This document shows positions 1 through 8,280 of a stretch of 22,376 bases of DNA, piece by piece. The stretch is from IMG/VR virus record IMGVR_UViG_3300032284_001575, positions 1 through 22,376 of that record; one strand, given 5' to 3'. Origin of the DNA: a virus. The position numbers and the translations under genes are program-made. Each line of letters begins with the position of its first letter. The first letter of the stretch is position 1. The notes under the pieces were generated by a model. That model searched no databases. It had not been told where the DNA came from and saw only the letters and a program-made list of their open reading frames with translations.

Positions 1-1
1 A

Positions 2-631
2 GAATATAACCCTATTGAAATTGATACTTTACACAATAATCTTATGCAATATATGACTGATGGAAAGCAATATTTTTTATCTCGTCAAATTACTGAGGAA
101 GCAATGGAATATTTTAATTTAGGTTATTCCTATAAACAGGAAATGGTAACTGTTCCATTATACTCACCAGATGGTATCCCAGTTGGAATAATTGGAAGAT
201 CAATTAAAGATAAGCGTTTTAAAAATAGTTTTAATTTGCCACGCAATAAAACAATGTTTAATATACATAAAGCAAAGCGTGAGGGTGGCACAATTATTGT
301 AGTTGAGTCTAGTTTTGATGCTATACGTTTGTGGCAAGCTGGATTTCCAAATGCTGTTGCTACCTTGGGTGGAAGCATATCAGATATTAATATTCAAAAC
401 TTAAATAAATATGCATCTACAATTATTATAATGACTGATAATGATAGTGCAGGAAGAGCACTTGGCAAAACAATTGCTAATAAATTAAAAAATAAAAATG
501 TATTATGGGCTAAATATAACTACGATGTAATATATCCACATCATGCAAAAGATGTTGGCGATATGACAGATGAAGAAATAAAACAGTGTATAAAAAATGC
601 AATTCCGCATTTTGAGTACGCAGTTATGTGA
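2..631 (+). CDS. DNA primase, TOPRIM domain (5' partial)
   Basis: DnaG-type primase that would make RNA primers at the phage fork. The reading frame is open to the left edge, so the Met at 44 is probably internal and the N-terminal part, including any CHC2 zinc finger, lies outside the window. The TOPRIM core is visible: a hydrophobic strand ending in the acidic VVESSFDA motif (Glu codon at 304), then a GG turn, then the metal-binding MTDNDSAG motif (DND codons 437-445). The tail HHAKDVGDMTDEEI is typical of phage TOPRIM primases. The stop at 629-631 overlaps the TG of a promoter for the next gene. Position next to an SSB-like gene and dnaE supports the role. Confidence 0.88.
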   Translation, partial: EYNPIEIDTLHNNLMQYMTDGKQYFLSRQITEEAMEYFNLGYSYKQEMVTVPLYSPDGIPVGIIGRSIKDKRFKNSFNLPRNKTMFNIHKAKREGGTIIVVESSFDAIRLWQAGFPNAVATLGGSISDINIQNLNKYASTIIIMTDNDSAGRALGKTIANKLKNKNVLWAKYNYDVIYPHHAKDVGDMTDEEIKQCIKNAIPHFEYAVM

Positions 632-637
632 TATAAT
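629..637 (+). promoter_or_regulatory. extended -10 promoter for the SSB-like gene
   Basis: TGaTATAAT, a perfect extended -10, overlaps the primase stop codon. No clear -35 box is seen. The leader to ATG 684 contains a short GGGC/GCCC hairpin (647-650 with 659-662) and a good AGGAGA ribosome binding site around 672-678. Confidence 0.6.
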
Positions 638-683
638 AGAAAGACAGGGCATAATATAGCCCCTTACACTTAGGAGAAATAAT

Positions 684-1361
684 ATGGGAATAGTAACAGG
701 CTTAGCAGCAATGAATAAGCAAATGGAAAGGCCAGTAAGTTCTGGCGAAGCACAAAAAGGAAGATGGCTACAGCTTAAAGATGGCCAATCATTAAAGATT
801 AGATTCTTACAAGAAATTGATCCAGATTCACCTTCATATGTAGAAAAAGCTGGATTAGCTTTTATTGCAGTTGAACACACAAATCCAAAAGATTATAAGC
901 GTAAAGCTCTTTGCACAATTGAAGACCAAGGTCGTTGTTATGGATGCGAAATGCATCGTCGTGATCCGAAGGCTGGTTGGAAAGGTCGCTCACGCTTCTA
1001 CGCAAACGTATTAGTTGATGATGGTGCAGAAGAGCCATATGTAGCAATCTTCTCACAAGGTGCAGGACCAAAGTCTGCAACACCAGAAATTATTAACTAT
1101 GCTGGAGAGACTGGTAGCATCACAAACTTAAATTGGAAATTAAAGCGTACTGGAGAAAAGACTGATACTAATTACAGCATCATTCCTCTACCAACAGCTG
1201 ATGCAAAGCCAATCGAATTTGATAAATATGAACTCTTTGATTTGCAAAAGACTGCAGTAAGAGACGTTCAGTATGCTGAGCAAGAAAATTTCTATCTCGG
1301 TATCACTTCTGACTCACATGACTCAGAATCCTCTTCAGCATCATCTGCTGTTGAGTGGTAA
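684..1361 (+). CDS. gp32-like single-stranded DNA-binding protein
   Basis: Probable phage ssDNA-binding protein that coats the template during replication and recombination. At 225 aa it shows an N-terminal QSLKIRFL strand of the OB-fold type. It then has a putative zinc module with ligands in the order His65, Cys77, Cys85, Cys88, which is the same His-Cys-Cys-Cys order and near-identical spacing as the zinc site of T4 gp32. The C-terminus is a Ser/Asp/Glu-rich low-complexity tail ending in an aromatic residue (VEW), as in many SSBs where the acidic tail recruits partners. It lies between primase and polymerase genes, has its own promoter at 629-637 and a strong AGGAGA ribosome binding site. 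Assignment rests on motif order and context. Confidence 0.75.
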   Translation: MGIVTGLAAMNKQMERPVSSGEAQKGRWLQLKDGQSLKIRFLQEIDPDSPSYVEKAGLAFIAVEHTNPKDYKRKALCTIEDQGRCYGCEMHRRDPKAGWKGRSRFYANVLVDDGAEEPYVAIFSQGAGPKSATPEIINYAGETGSITNLNWKLKRTGEKTDTNYSIIPLPTADAKPIEFDKYELFDLQKTAVRDVQYAEQENFYLGITSDSHDSESSSASSAVEW

Positions 1362-1388
1362 TATAAAAAACTAATAGAAAAGATAACC

Positions 1389-4300
1389 ATGTCTGACTTT
1401 GTTCATTTACATGTTCATAGCCATTACTCTTTAATGGATGGACTTAACACACCTCATGAATTACTTGAGGCTGCCAAAGCACAAGGTCAGACATGTCTTT
1501 CTATTACTGATCATGGAACTTTGTCATCTCATAGAGATATGCAAATTGCTGCCAAAGAATTAGGAATGAAGCCTATACTCGGTCTTGAAGCTTATATCTC
1601 AGCAACAGATCGTTTCGATAAAAGAGCGGTAGCCAAAAGAGATGACAATACTTCCTTGTACAACCACATTATTCTTCTTGCAAAGAATGATGAGGGATTA
1701 AAAAATCTGCAAAAACTTTCACAGATTGCTTGGACAGAAGGATATTATCACAAGCCACGTATTGATATGGAAGTACTTTTTGAGTATGGTGACGGTATAA
1801 TTGTAGTATCTGGATGCATGAATGGTCTTATTTCAAAGGCCATAGAGCGTGGAGAAAATGAAAAGGCTGTAGATCTTGTAAAGTCATTTAAAGCACGTTT
1901 TGGTAAAGACTTTTATATTGAAGTTCAAGCACATAACCCAGAGAGTTTAAATAATGCTCTGCTTTCATTAGCAGACGAATACGGGGTTAAGTCAGTTGCT
2001 ACGGGAGACTGCCATTTTGCAAAGAAAGAGGAGAGGGATTTGGAAGAACTCCTCCTCATCCTCTCTACAAAACCTTCGCAAAACAAAGAAGCAGATTATG
2101 CAAGTGGTCGTACACGATCTAATATTATTGATAGGTTTGACCATATTTATCCCAATCGCCCTATTTCTTTCGCTGACATTAACGTTTATATTCAATCCTA
2201 TGATGAGATTAAGTCAGACTTTGAAAAAGCGGGGATAACAAGAGAAGACATATATGAATCCTCATTAGAAATAGCAGACAAGATTGAACAATATGATTTT
2301 CATGAGAATCTAGATTTATTGCCAGTACCTAAAAAGAATGCATTAAAGACATTGCAAGATATGTGTTTTGAAGAATTAGAAAAAAGACATTTAACATCAT
2401 CGTGGTTAGGAAACGATATTTATGAGCTTAGACTCGTCGAAGAATTGGAAGTTATTAAGGAAAAGAACTTTGCTAGTTATTTTCTCGTTGTTAGTGATAT
2501 GGTTAATTGGGCGAAACAGAATGAGATACTTGTTGGACCAGGCAGAGGGTCAGCAGCAGGATCTTTAGTATGTTATTTATTGGGTATAACAGAAGTTGAT
2601 CCAATACAATTTGATTTACTTTTCTTTAGATTTATTAATCCAGAGCGTAATGACTTTCCAGATATTGATACAGATTTTATGGATCGTCGTCGTGGAGAGG
2701 TCAAAGATTATTTAAAAAAGAAGTTTAAGCATGTAGCTTCTATTTCTACTTATACTTATTTTAAAGATAAGGGAGTTATTCGTGACGTTGCTAGAGCATT
2801 CTTAGTACCACTTGGAGAAGTAGATAAGGCTCTAAAGGGCGTTGAAACATTTGAAGAATATGAATCTTCTTCAAGTACAGAAGATTTTAGAAAAAAATAT
2901 CCAGAAGTCACTAAATATGCTTCTATGTTGCGTGGTAAAATTCGTTCAAACGGAATGCATGCAGCAGGCGTTGTTGTTGCAAAGGATGATATTAGCAAGT
3001 ATGTTCCAATTGAAACACGTAAAGATCCAAACGAATCAGTATCTGGTCGTATTCCAGTAGTTGCTTATGATATGGAGCAAACAGCAGATTTAGGATTAAT
3101 TAAGCTTGACGTATTGGGATTAAAAACTCTTTCGGTTATTGACGATGCATTAAAAACTATTAGCCACATTAAAAAGAAAACAATTAATCTTAAAGAAATC
3201 CCTTTGGATGATTTAAAAGTTTACGAGATGCTATCTAGCGGATTTACAAAGGGTGTGTTTCAAGCAGAAGCAACGCCCTACACAAATTTGCTTATGAAAA
3301 TGGGCGTTAGTACATTTGAAGATCTTGCAGCTTCTAACGCTTTAGTTCGTCCAGGTGCCATGAATACTGTTGGAGGATCTTATATCCGACGTAAAAAGGG
3401 GGAAGAGATAATTACTTATGCTCACCCAATCATGCATGAGTTTACAGAACGTACATATGGAGTTATTATTTATCAAGAACAAGTTATGCAAGCCTGCGTA
3501 CACTTAGGTGGAATGAGTTGGGCTGATGCAGATAAAGTTAGAAAAATTATTGGAAAGAAGAAAGATGCTAAAGAGTTTGACATATATAAAGATCAATTTA
3601 TTACAGGTGCTTCAAATCACATTACTCAAGAAGATGCAGCAAAGCTTTGGCATGATTTTGAAGCTCATGCGGGTTATTCTTTTAATCGTTCTCACGCTAT
3701 TGCTTATTCTATGCTCTCTTACTATACGGCTTGGCTTAAGTGTTATTACCCTCTTGAATTTATGTTTGCTATTCTTAAAAATGAAAAAGATAAAGATGCA
3801 AGAACAGATTATTTATTAGAGGCAAAAAGGCTTGGAATTAAAGTTTTGCTTCCACATATTAATGAATCTGAGTTAGATTTTAGTATTCAAGGAAATTCAA
3901 TTCGCTTTGGTTTGTCTAACATTAAATATATTTCAGACAATATTGGTAGCAAAATTACACAACTTCGTCCATTTAAATCTTATAAAGATTTTACAGAAAA
4001 ATCAGGAGTTAAGGGTAGTGGTATTAATTCAAGAGCAATTGACTCTCTTAATATGATTGGTGCTGCTGCTTTTCCAGATAACACACGCAAGGGTAATGAA
4101 AATGAAAATCTTTATGAATATCTTGGTATTCCAAAGTTTGACACAGGAAAATTAAGTCCTGCAATTAAATCACAGGTCAACCCTCTATCAGAGTTTTTAG
4201 AGTCAGGATGCTTTGTTCTTCTTGCAATGGTTAAGTCTATCAAAAAGGGGCAGGGATGGTCCAGAGTTGAGCTTGTAGATGATACAGGTTCAGTAGGTAT

Positions 4301-4682
4301 CTTCCATAGTGAAAATACTCAAATTGAGACAGGTATGATGTACTTCTTCTTAGTAGGGGACAATAGAATCCATAAATATGTTACAATTAGTGATGTAGTT
4401 GACAAAAGTGATGATCCTTTTGTACAATGGTTATATAGAGATAAGCTTAAGATTGATAGTGGTAAAAGATTAGTATTGGATTTTACTAATTATAAGACAA
4501 AGGCAAACAAGATGATGGCTCATATTATACTTTCTGATTCGGATAAAAATCTTGAAAGAGTTATTGCCTTCCCTAAAATTTATACAACAGCACTTGGCAA
4601 AATGAAGCCAGGAACTGTTTGTGACCCAGCCATATCTAAAATGGATGATGGAACACTATTTGTAAAGGAGGTGACAATATGA
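1389..4682 (+). CDS. dnaE: DNA polymerase III alpha subunit (DnaE type)
   Basis: Replicative C-family DNA polymerase of 1097 aa, close to bacterial DnaE length. The N-terminal PHP domain begins with HLHVHSHYSLMDG (residues 6-18) and continues with SITDHGT, SGCMNG and GDCHFAK, so the metal-binding positions look retained. The polymerase core has the GPGRGSAAGSLVCYLLGI block and the PDIDTDF motif (Asp425, Asp427), with the third catalytic Asp at LIKLDVLG (Asp574). These match the order of E. coli Asp401, Asp403 and Asp555. A helix-hairpin and OB-type C-terminus follow (VLLAMVKSIKK...ELVDDTGSV). The ATGA overlap with the next gene indicates translational coupling. No clear ribosome binding site precedes ATG 1389. 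Phage-encoded DnaE is less common than PolA or PolB but is known in actinobacterial phages. Confidence 0.97.
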   Translation: MSDFVHLHVHSHYSLMDGLNTPHELLEAAKAQGQTCLSITDHGTLSSHRDMQIAAKELGMKPILGLEAYISATDRFDKRAVAKRDDNTSLYNHIILLAKNDEGLKNLQKLSQIAWTEGYYHKPRIDMEVLFEYGDGIIVVSGCMNGLISKAIERGENEKAVDLVKSFKARFGKDFYIEVQAHNPESLNNALLSLADEYGVKSVATGDCHFAKKEERDLEELLLILSTKPSQNKEADYASGRTRSNIIDRFDHIYPNRPISFADINVYIQSYDEIKSDFEKAGITREDIYESSLEIADKIEQYDFHENLDLLPVPKKNALKTLQDMCFEELEKRHLTSSWLGNDIYELRLVEELEVIKEKNFASYFLVVSDMVNWAKQNEILVGPGRGSAAGSLVCYLLGITEVDPIQFDLLFFRFINPERNDFPDIDTDFMDRRRGEVKDYLKKKFKHVASISTYTYFKDKGVIRDVARAFLVPLGEVDKALKGVETFEEYESSSSTEDFRKKYPEVTKYASMLRGKIRSNGMHAAGVVVAKDDISKYVPIETRKDPNESVSGRIPVVAYDMEQTADLGLIKLDVLGLKTLSVIDDALKTISHIKKKTINLKEIPLDDLKVYEMLSSGFTKGVFQAEATPYTNLLMKMGVSTFEDLAASNALVRPGAMNTVGGSYIRRKKGEEIITYAHPIMHEFTERTYGVIIYQEQVMQACVHLGGMSWADADKVRKIIGKKKDAKEFDIYKDQFITGASNHITQEDAAKLWHDFEAHAGYSFNRSHAIAYSMLSYYTAWLKCYYPLEFMFAILKNEKDKDARTDYLLEAKRLGIKVLLPHINESELDFSIQGNSIRFGLSNIKYISDNIGSKITQLRPFKSYKDFTEKSGVKGSGINSRAIDSLNMIGAAAFPDNTRKGNENENLYEYLGIPKFDTGKLSPAIKSQVNPLSEFLESGCFVLLAMVKSIKKGQGWSRVELVDDTGSVGIFHSENTQIETGMMYFFLVGDNRIHKYVTISDVVDKSDDPFVQWLYRDKLKIDSGKRLVLDFTNYKTKANKMMAHIILSDSDKNLERVIAFPKIYTTALGKMKPGTVCDPAISKMDDGTLFVKEVTI

Positions 4683-4921
4683 CAGACGAGACAACAAATG
4701 CAACACCTGCAAATAACAATATAAACATTGGTATTGAACAGATTTGTGCAGCTATCCTTACTTCACTTAATTCGGTTGAAGTTCAGCTAGACGCTCTTTT
4801 GGCAGATTATAGCAGTAAAGTTATTGCTGTAAATCAAGATCAAGATACTAAAGCAATTACATTCTCTATTGTTGATGCTCCAGTAGCACCAGCAGAAGAT
4901 ACTGCGGAGGAAGTTGAATAA
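4679..4921 (+). CDS. small acidic protein of unknown function
   Basis: An 80-aa protein I do not recognise. The N-terminus is Asn/Thr-rich (NATPANNNINIG), a central helix (EQICAAILTSLNSVEVQLDALLADY) could form a coiled coil or dimer, and the C-terminus is Ala/Glu-rich and acidic. It starts inside the dnaE stop (ATGA) behind a textbook AAAGGAGGTGA ribosome binding site, so it is almost certainly translated. Lying between polymerase and recombinase, it may be an accessory replication protein, but that is inference only. Confidence 0.75.
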   Translation: MTDETTNATPANNNINIGIEQICAAILTSLNSVEVQLDALLADYSSKVIAVNQDQDTKAITFSIVDAPVAPAEDTAEEVE

Positions 4922-4923
4922 AA

Positions 4924-5184
4924 TTGACTAAATCTTACGTTTTAAAAGGTACGGAAAACGAATATCTTTTGGTCATAAGAGCAGAAGATGAAAAAGCAAT
5001 ATATAAAGTAATAGACCATTTATATTCCAGCAGAGTAGCTGAAATAAAAGAGTTAGCAAGTGAATTAGAAAAGAGTTTAAACGAAGATGTTAACAGAGGA
5101 AGTTCTAGCGAAACTGGATCCAAAAACAAGAGCAAGGGTTCAAATAGCAACAACAGTAGACGTGGAAAAACAAAAGACTCCTAG
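4924..5184 (+). CDS. small hypothetical protein, TTG start, overlaps recA-like gene
   Basis: An 86-aa protein of unknown function starting at TTG 4924, three bases after the previous stop. A GGAGGAAG ribosome binding site lies upstream. Residues 1-57 look like a folded domain (SYVLKGTENEYLLVIRAEDEKA, then a helix). The last ~30 residues are a basic Ser/Asn/Gly/Lys-rich tail encoded out of frame over the first 98 nt of the recombinase gene. The composition of that tail suggests it arose by overprinting and may be non-essential or disordered. Confidence 0.6.
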   Translation: MTKSYVLKGTENEYLLVIRAEDEKAIYKVIDHLYSSRVAEIKELASELEKSLNEDVNRGSSSETGSKNKSKGSNSNNSRRGKTKDS

Positions 5185-6085
5185 TATAGGTCTTAATATG
5201 GCTTTAAAGGGTGGCCTTGGCTATGGCAGACAAGTTTTAGTATGGGGTAATAAGTCTGCTGGTAAATCTTCCTTTTGTTTGCAAATGATTGCAGATGCAC
5301 AAAAAAATGGCAAGGCTTGTGCTTGGATTGATGCTGAGGCTTCATATTCTGCAGAGTGGGCAACAAAACTGGGGGTTGATTCAGAAAAACTTATTTATTC
5401 ACCAGCTAAAACAATTAATGATATGGTTGATGTAGCAACACAGCTTATGGACGCTGGAGTAGATTTAATAGTTGTTGATTCTATTTCTGCTTTATTGCCA
5501 GCAATTTATTTTGAAAAAGATAGTTCTGAATTAAAAAAGTTAGAAGACACCAAGCAAATTGGTGCAGAAGCAAAGGATATGACACATGCAGTCAAAATGC
5601 TTAATTATGCCAATAAAAATACGCTACTCGTTCTTATTTCTCAGCAGAGAAATCAGTTTGGGTCTATGCATGCCAGCCACATCCCTACTGGGGGAATGGC
5701 AGTCAAATTTTTCTCTAGTACCGTTATCAAACTCTGGTCTTCCGAAGCTGAAGCAAATGCTATTAAATCTGGAGTCCAAGTTGGCGATAAGATTATTGAA
5801 CAAAGAGTGGGGAGACCCGTTAACTGGATCATTGACTATAACAAACTCGGACCCCCAAACCTTTCAGGTCAATATGACTTTTACTACCAAGGAGATAACG
5901 TTGGAGTTGACTCCGTAGGAGAAATAGTTGATGTTTCAGAAATGATGGGTATTATTCAAAAGGGTGGTGCTTGGTATACAGTTGGAGAAGAAAGATTCCA
6001 GGGTAGAGCCAAGGTCGTAGAGTACGTTAGAGCAAACCCAAATGTAATAAAAGATTTGCAGGATAAAATATATGCCAAGTCTTGA
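5087..6085 (+). CDS. RecA/UvsX-like recombinase
   Basis: Phage strand-exchange ATPase of 332 aa. It has the Walker A motif GNKSAGKSS (residues 54-62), a CAWIDAEASY strand with acidic Asp82/Glu84, Walker B LIVVDSIS (127-134), and the ISQQRNQ segment (184-190) before a loop-2-like Gly/Met-rich stretch. The conserved TPSIGLNMALKGGLGYGR preceding Walker A is typical of phage RecA-like proteins and supports using the upstream ATG 5087 rather than the Met in NMALKG, although the ribosome binding site there is weak. It overlaps the preceding small gene by 98 nt and the next gene by 14 nt. It probably works with the ssDNA-binding protein and the resolvases encoded around it in replication restart and recombination. 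Confidence 0.93.
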   Translation: MLTEEVLAKLDPKTRARVQIATTVDVEKQKTPSIGLNMALKGGLGYGRQVLVWGNKSAGKSSFCLQMIADAQKNGKACAWIDAEASYSAEWATKLGVDSEKLIYSPAKTINDMVDVATQLMDAGVDLIVVDSISALLPAIYFEKDSSELKKLEDTKQIGAEAKDMTHAVKMLNYANKNTLLVLISQQRNQFGSMHASHIPTGGMAVKFFSSTVIKLWSSEAEANAIKSGVQVGDKIIEQRVGRPVNWIIDYNKLGPPNLSGQYDFYYQGDNVGVDSVGEIVDVSEMMGIIQKGGAWYTVGEERFQGRAKVVEYVRANPNVIKDLQDKIYAKS

Positions 6086-6263
6086 AGAATTTTTAAACAA
6101 AAAAGAACCATTAATTAAAGATGTTTTTAATCAAGTTGAAGGTACTTTTCAGTGCCAAAACAAAGAATGTTCTTTAATTATTTATGAAGCATCATTTGAT
6201 AGAATGCATAATAAAATTAAATGGACTTGTGAAAATGGACATGATTCGAGTGTTGCAATATGA
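6072..6263 (+). CDS. small zinc-ribbon-like protein
   Basis: A 63-aa protein with the pattern FQCQNKEC...KWTCENGH, so four possible metal ligands (three Cys and one His) in a zinc-ribbon arrangement. It overlaps the recombinase by 14 nt and the next gene by ATGA. Function unknown; it may bind DNA or a replication partner, judged only from its location. Confidence 0.7.
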   Translation: MPSLEEFLNKKEPLIKDVFNQVEGTFQCQNKECSLIIYEASFDRMHNKIKWTCENGHDSSVAI

Positions 6264-6568
6264 GTGAGCGTGGGGAAATTAAAAGAGATGGTGCAAAAGC
6301 TCAAAAGAATTCTGGTAGAGGCGTATATCAAAAGGGTGATAGCCAATGGCATGATTTCGTGGTTGATTATAAGGAGTATAGTAAATCCATCTCAATTTCA
6401 AAAGAAATTTGGGCAAAAATTTGTACGGATACTTTTAAGGTTAGCAGGGACAAATATCCTGTACTTAAATTAATTTTAGGAGAAGAAAGTGCTAAAACTC
6501 GTCTTGCAGTAATTGAGTGGGCATTGTTAGAGCAGTTAATAGAATGTTGGGAGACACATAATGGGTAA
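6260..6568 (+). CDS. PD-(D/E)XK Holliday junction resolvase-like protein
   Basis: A 102-aa protein with the signature of small Hjc-like nucleases: NSGRGVYQKGDSQWHDFVVDYKEYSKS. This provides the conserved Arg20, the Gly-Asp of the first acidic motif (Asp27) and the Asp-x-Lys core (Asp36, Lys38), followed by a helix rich in Trp/Lys and a PVLKLILGEE strand. Hjc-type enzymes cut four-way junctions. The setting next to the RecA-like gene fits. It has an ATGA overlap upstream and an 8-nt overlap downstream. A different PD-(D/E)XK nuclease activity is possible. Confidence 0.68.
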   Translation: MSERGEIKRDGAKAQKNSGRGVYQKGDSQWHDFVVDYKEYSKSISISKEIWAKICTDTFKVSRDKYPVLKLILGEESAKTRLAVIEWALLEQLIECWETHNG

Positions 6569-6716
6569 GCATAGAGGTTCTAATCCTTTTAATGATACAC
6601 AAATAAAAGATGGGCAAATAGTAAAGACAAGAAAAGATGGAACAATTAAAGCAATCATTGGTCCATATGAAGTAAAGCACACTAAACAATTGGTAAAGAA
6701 AAATGACAGAAAGTAA
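6561..6716 (+). CDS. small basic hypothetical protein
   Basis: A 51-aa Lys/Arg-rich protein beginning MGKHRGSNPFND. It starts within the end of the resolvase gene (8-nt overlap) and overlaps the next gene by 14 nt, so it is embedded in the operon in the way its neighbours are. There are no recognisable domains. The KTRKDGTIKAIIGPY core looks like a small beta hairpin. Confidence 0.6.
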   Translation: MGKHRGSNPFNDTQIKDGQIVKTRKDGTIKAIIGPYEVKHTKQLVKKNDRK

Positions 6717-6891
6717 ATACGATACAGCAGATTTTCAAGAGTGGCTTGAATTTGGTCATTCAAAAGGCTGGATTAGCGATGTGTTTTGTAATACCCACGA
6801 TGGTGGGCCAATGACTGATGAAGAAAATCAGGAATGGGAAGATGGTGGGGATCCATGCATGTTTTGTGTTAGGGTGAATGAACTTGACTGA
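6703..6891 (+). CDS. conserved small hypothetical protein, possible metal binder
   Basis: A 62-aa protein with the features NTHDGGPMTDEENQEWEDGGDPCMFCVRV: a Thr-His-Asp-Gly turn, a Glu-rich helix and a GDPCxxC end. Similar short proteins with HDG...DPC are common in actinobacterial phages as far as I recall, without known function. It overlaps the neighbours on both sides by 14 nt. Confidence 0.68.
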   Translation: MTESKYDTADFQEWLEFGHSKGWISDVFCNTHDGGPMTDEENQEWEDGGDPCMFCVRVNELD

Positions 6892-7210
6892 AAAAGCAAC
6901 CATAGACTTGATAAGTGAGCTTACAGAATTTAACGATATGAAAGCTTACATGAATGATAAAGATCTTGATTATGCACTTGATTTGATTATTAAGCTTATC
7001 ACTAAACCAGATGTGCCTTCTTCTAAAGCACCTGATTTAATTATTAAGATGCAAGCACTTGCTGCAAAATTTGCAATGATGTCAAGATACTACACTACCT
7101 TTGAAAAAGGTGGGGAAAACTCAAAGAAAAAAAACGTATATTACACAGCAGAAGAAGCAATTAATAGACTCGTAGATGCCCTTAAGTATTCTGCAAGATA
7201 TGGGGCATAA
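6878..7210 (+). CDS. helical hypothetical protein
   Basis: A 110-aa, probably all-helical protein of unknown function. It has amphipathic stretches (ATIDLISELTEFNDMKAYM, LDYALDLIIKLI) and a C-terminal helix EEAINRLVDALKYSARYGA. Its stop is directly followed by the ATG of the Cas4-like gene, so the two may be translated together. The length and helix-only pattern would suit a partner subunit, but nothing specific identifies it. Confidence 0.72.
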   Translation: MNLTEKATIDLISELTEFNDMKAYMNDKDLDYALDLIIKLITKPDVPSSKAPDLIIKMQALAAKFAMMSRYYTTFEKGGENSKKKNVYYTAEEAINRLVDALKYSARYGA

Positions 7211-7996
7211 ATGGGAAGAGATTTAATAGCTAATTTAAAGTTTCAAAAAATGACAAATCCAGACGGGTTTGATCCAATTAAATTTGCAGAAATGTATGAG
7301 GAGGCAGTATTAAGTGGAAAAAGACCAAACGAATTTACACAGAAAAAAACTTTTAGTCCTAGCACTGTCGGTTATGGTAATGGTAACTGTCCTAGATATT
7401 GGTTCCTTGCTTTTACTGGTGCTGAATTTGAAAATGAAACCGATGCTATGGGTGTCGTTAACATGGATAATGGTACGTATGTTCATGATCGCATACAGAA
7501 AGTACTTGCTAAAACGCCAGTATTCAAGGCAAATGAAACAGAAGTTACCCATGATGATCCACCGATTAGAGGATTTGCAGACACATTTATAGAATGGAAT
7601 GGCAAAGAAGTAATTGGTGAAATTAAGTCTGCAAAAGAAGAAATATTTGCTATTAGACAAGCAGAGATGCAAGGATTACCTTATCATAAGGTTCAGCTTC
7701 TCACTTATATGAAAATTAAAGGTGCAGACCAAGGATTTTTCTTTTATGAAAATAAAAATGATAATTCATTTTTAATTATTCCAATTAATATGGATGAAAA
7801 AAACTCAAAGCTTGTTGACGGAGTTTGGGACTGGATGAGAAAAGTTTACGCTGCATATGAAGCGGGAACACTACCAGAAAGAAAATTTACAAAATCAACA
7901 TGGGCATGTAAAGGTTGTCCAGTAAAAAAGGTTTGCTGGGAAGACAAAAAAGATCTTGGTGAAGTAGACATAGAGGCTTTGGTACTTGAAAAATGA
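7211..7996 (+). CDS. Cas4-like/RecB-family PD-(D/E)XK exonuclease with Fe-S cysteines
   Basis: A 261-aa nuclease. Motifs in order: Cys60 in GNCPRYW, His92 in YVHDRIQ, Asp124 in GFADTFI, Glu137-x-Lys139 in GEIKSAK, Gln162 in VQLLTY, and the C-terminal Cys233, Cys236, Cys242 in WACKGCPVKKVC. One upstream Cys plus three near the C-terminus is the 4Fe-4S arrangement of Cas4 and AddB nucleases. It probably resects DNA ends to supply 3' strands for the RecA-like protein. There is no cas gene or CRISPR array nearby, so a recombination role is more likely than spacer acquisition. It abuts the upstream gene and has an ATGA overlap with the next. Confidence 0.9.
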   Translation: MGRDLIANLKFQKMTNPDGFDPIKFAEMYEEAVLSGKRPNEFTQKKTFSPSTVGYGNGNCPRYWFLAFTGAEFENETDAMGVVNMDNGTYVHDRIQKVLAKTPVFKANETEVTHDDPPIRGFADTFIEWNGKEVIGEIKSAKEEIFAIRQAEMQGLPYHKVQLLTYMKIKGADQGFFFYENKNDNSFLIIPINMDEKNSKLVDGVWDWMRKVYAAYEAGTLPERKFTKSTWACKGCPVKKVCWEDKKDLGEVDIEALVLEK

Positions 7997-8280
7997 AATG
8001 TGCTTATGAAGAGTGTAATAATGAATTTGAACCAAAAACTCATAATCAAAAATACTGCTCTGATGAGTGCTGCCGTATAGCAACAAACCAAAAGCTTAAA
8101 GACGCTTATTATGAGAAAAAAGCTAGATTAGCTGGCAAAAAAAGATATTGTAAAAACAAAGGTTGCAACGTAGAATTAAGTCGTTATAACACAACAAGTA
8201 TTTGCGATAAGTGTGTAGGCTTAGAAAAACAAAAAGAAAGAATTGCCCTAGTAGAAATGTTAAAAAATGTCTCTCGCTAA
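7993..8280 (+). CDS. double zinc-knuckle protein
   Basis: A 95-aa protein with two metal-binding clusters: Cys3, Cys8, Cys22 and Cys26 (CAYEEC...YCSDEC), then Cys53, Cys58, Cys71 and Cys74 (YCKNKGC...ICDKC). A Lys-rich helix lies between them. Treble-clef or zinc-ribbon folds like these usually bind nucleic acid. It has ATGA coupling with the nuclease gene upstream and a 14-nt overlap with the RuvC-like gene. Role unknown. Confidence 0.72.
   Translation: MKCAYEECNNEFEPKTHNQKYCSDECCRIATNQKLKDAYYEKKARLAGKKRYCKNKGCNVELSRYNTTSICDKCVGLEKQKERIALVEMLKNVSR

Noticed and set aside
130-378. Minus-strand open frames such as this one and others across the window
   Set aside because: All are antisense shadows of well-supported + strand genes, without ribosome binding sites or recognisable domains.
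7211-7996. Cas4-like gene as a sign of a CRISPR system
   Set aside because: No repeat-spacer array and no cas1 or cas2 gene is present. The neighbours are recombination genes.
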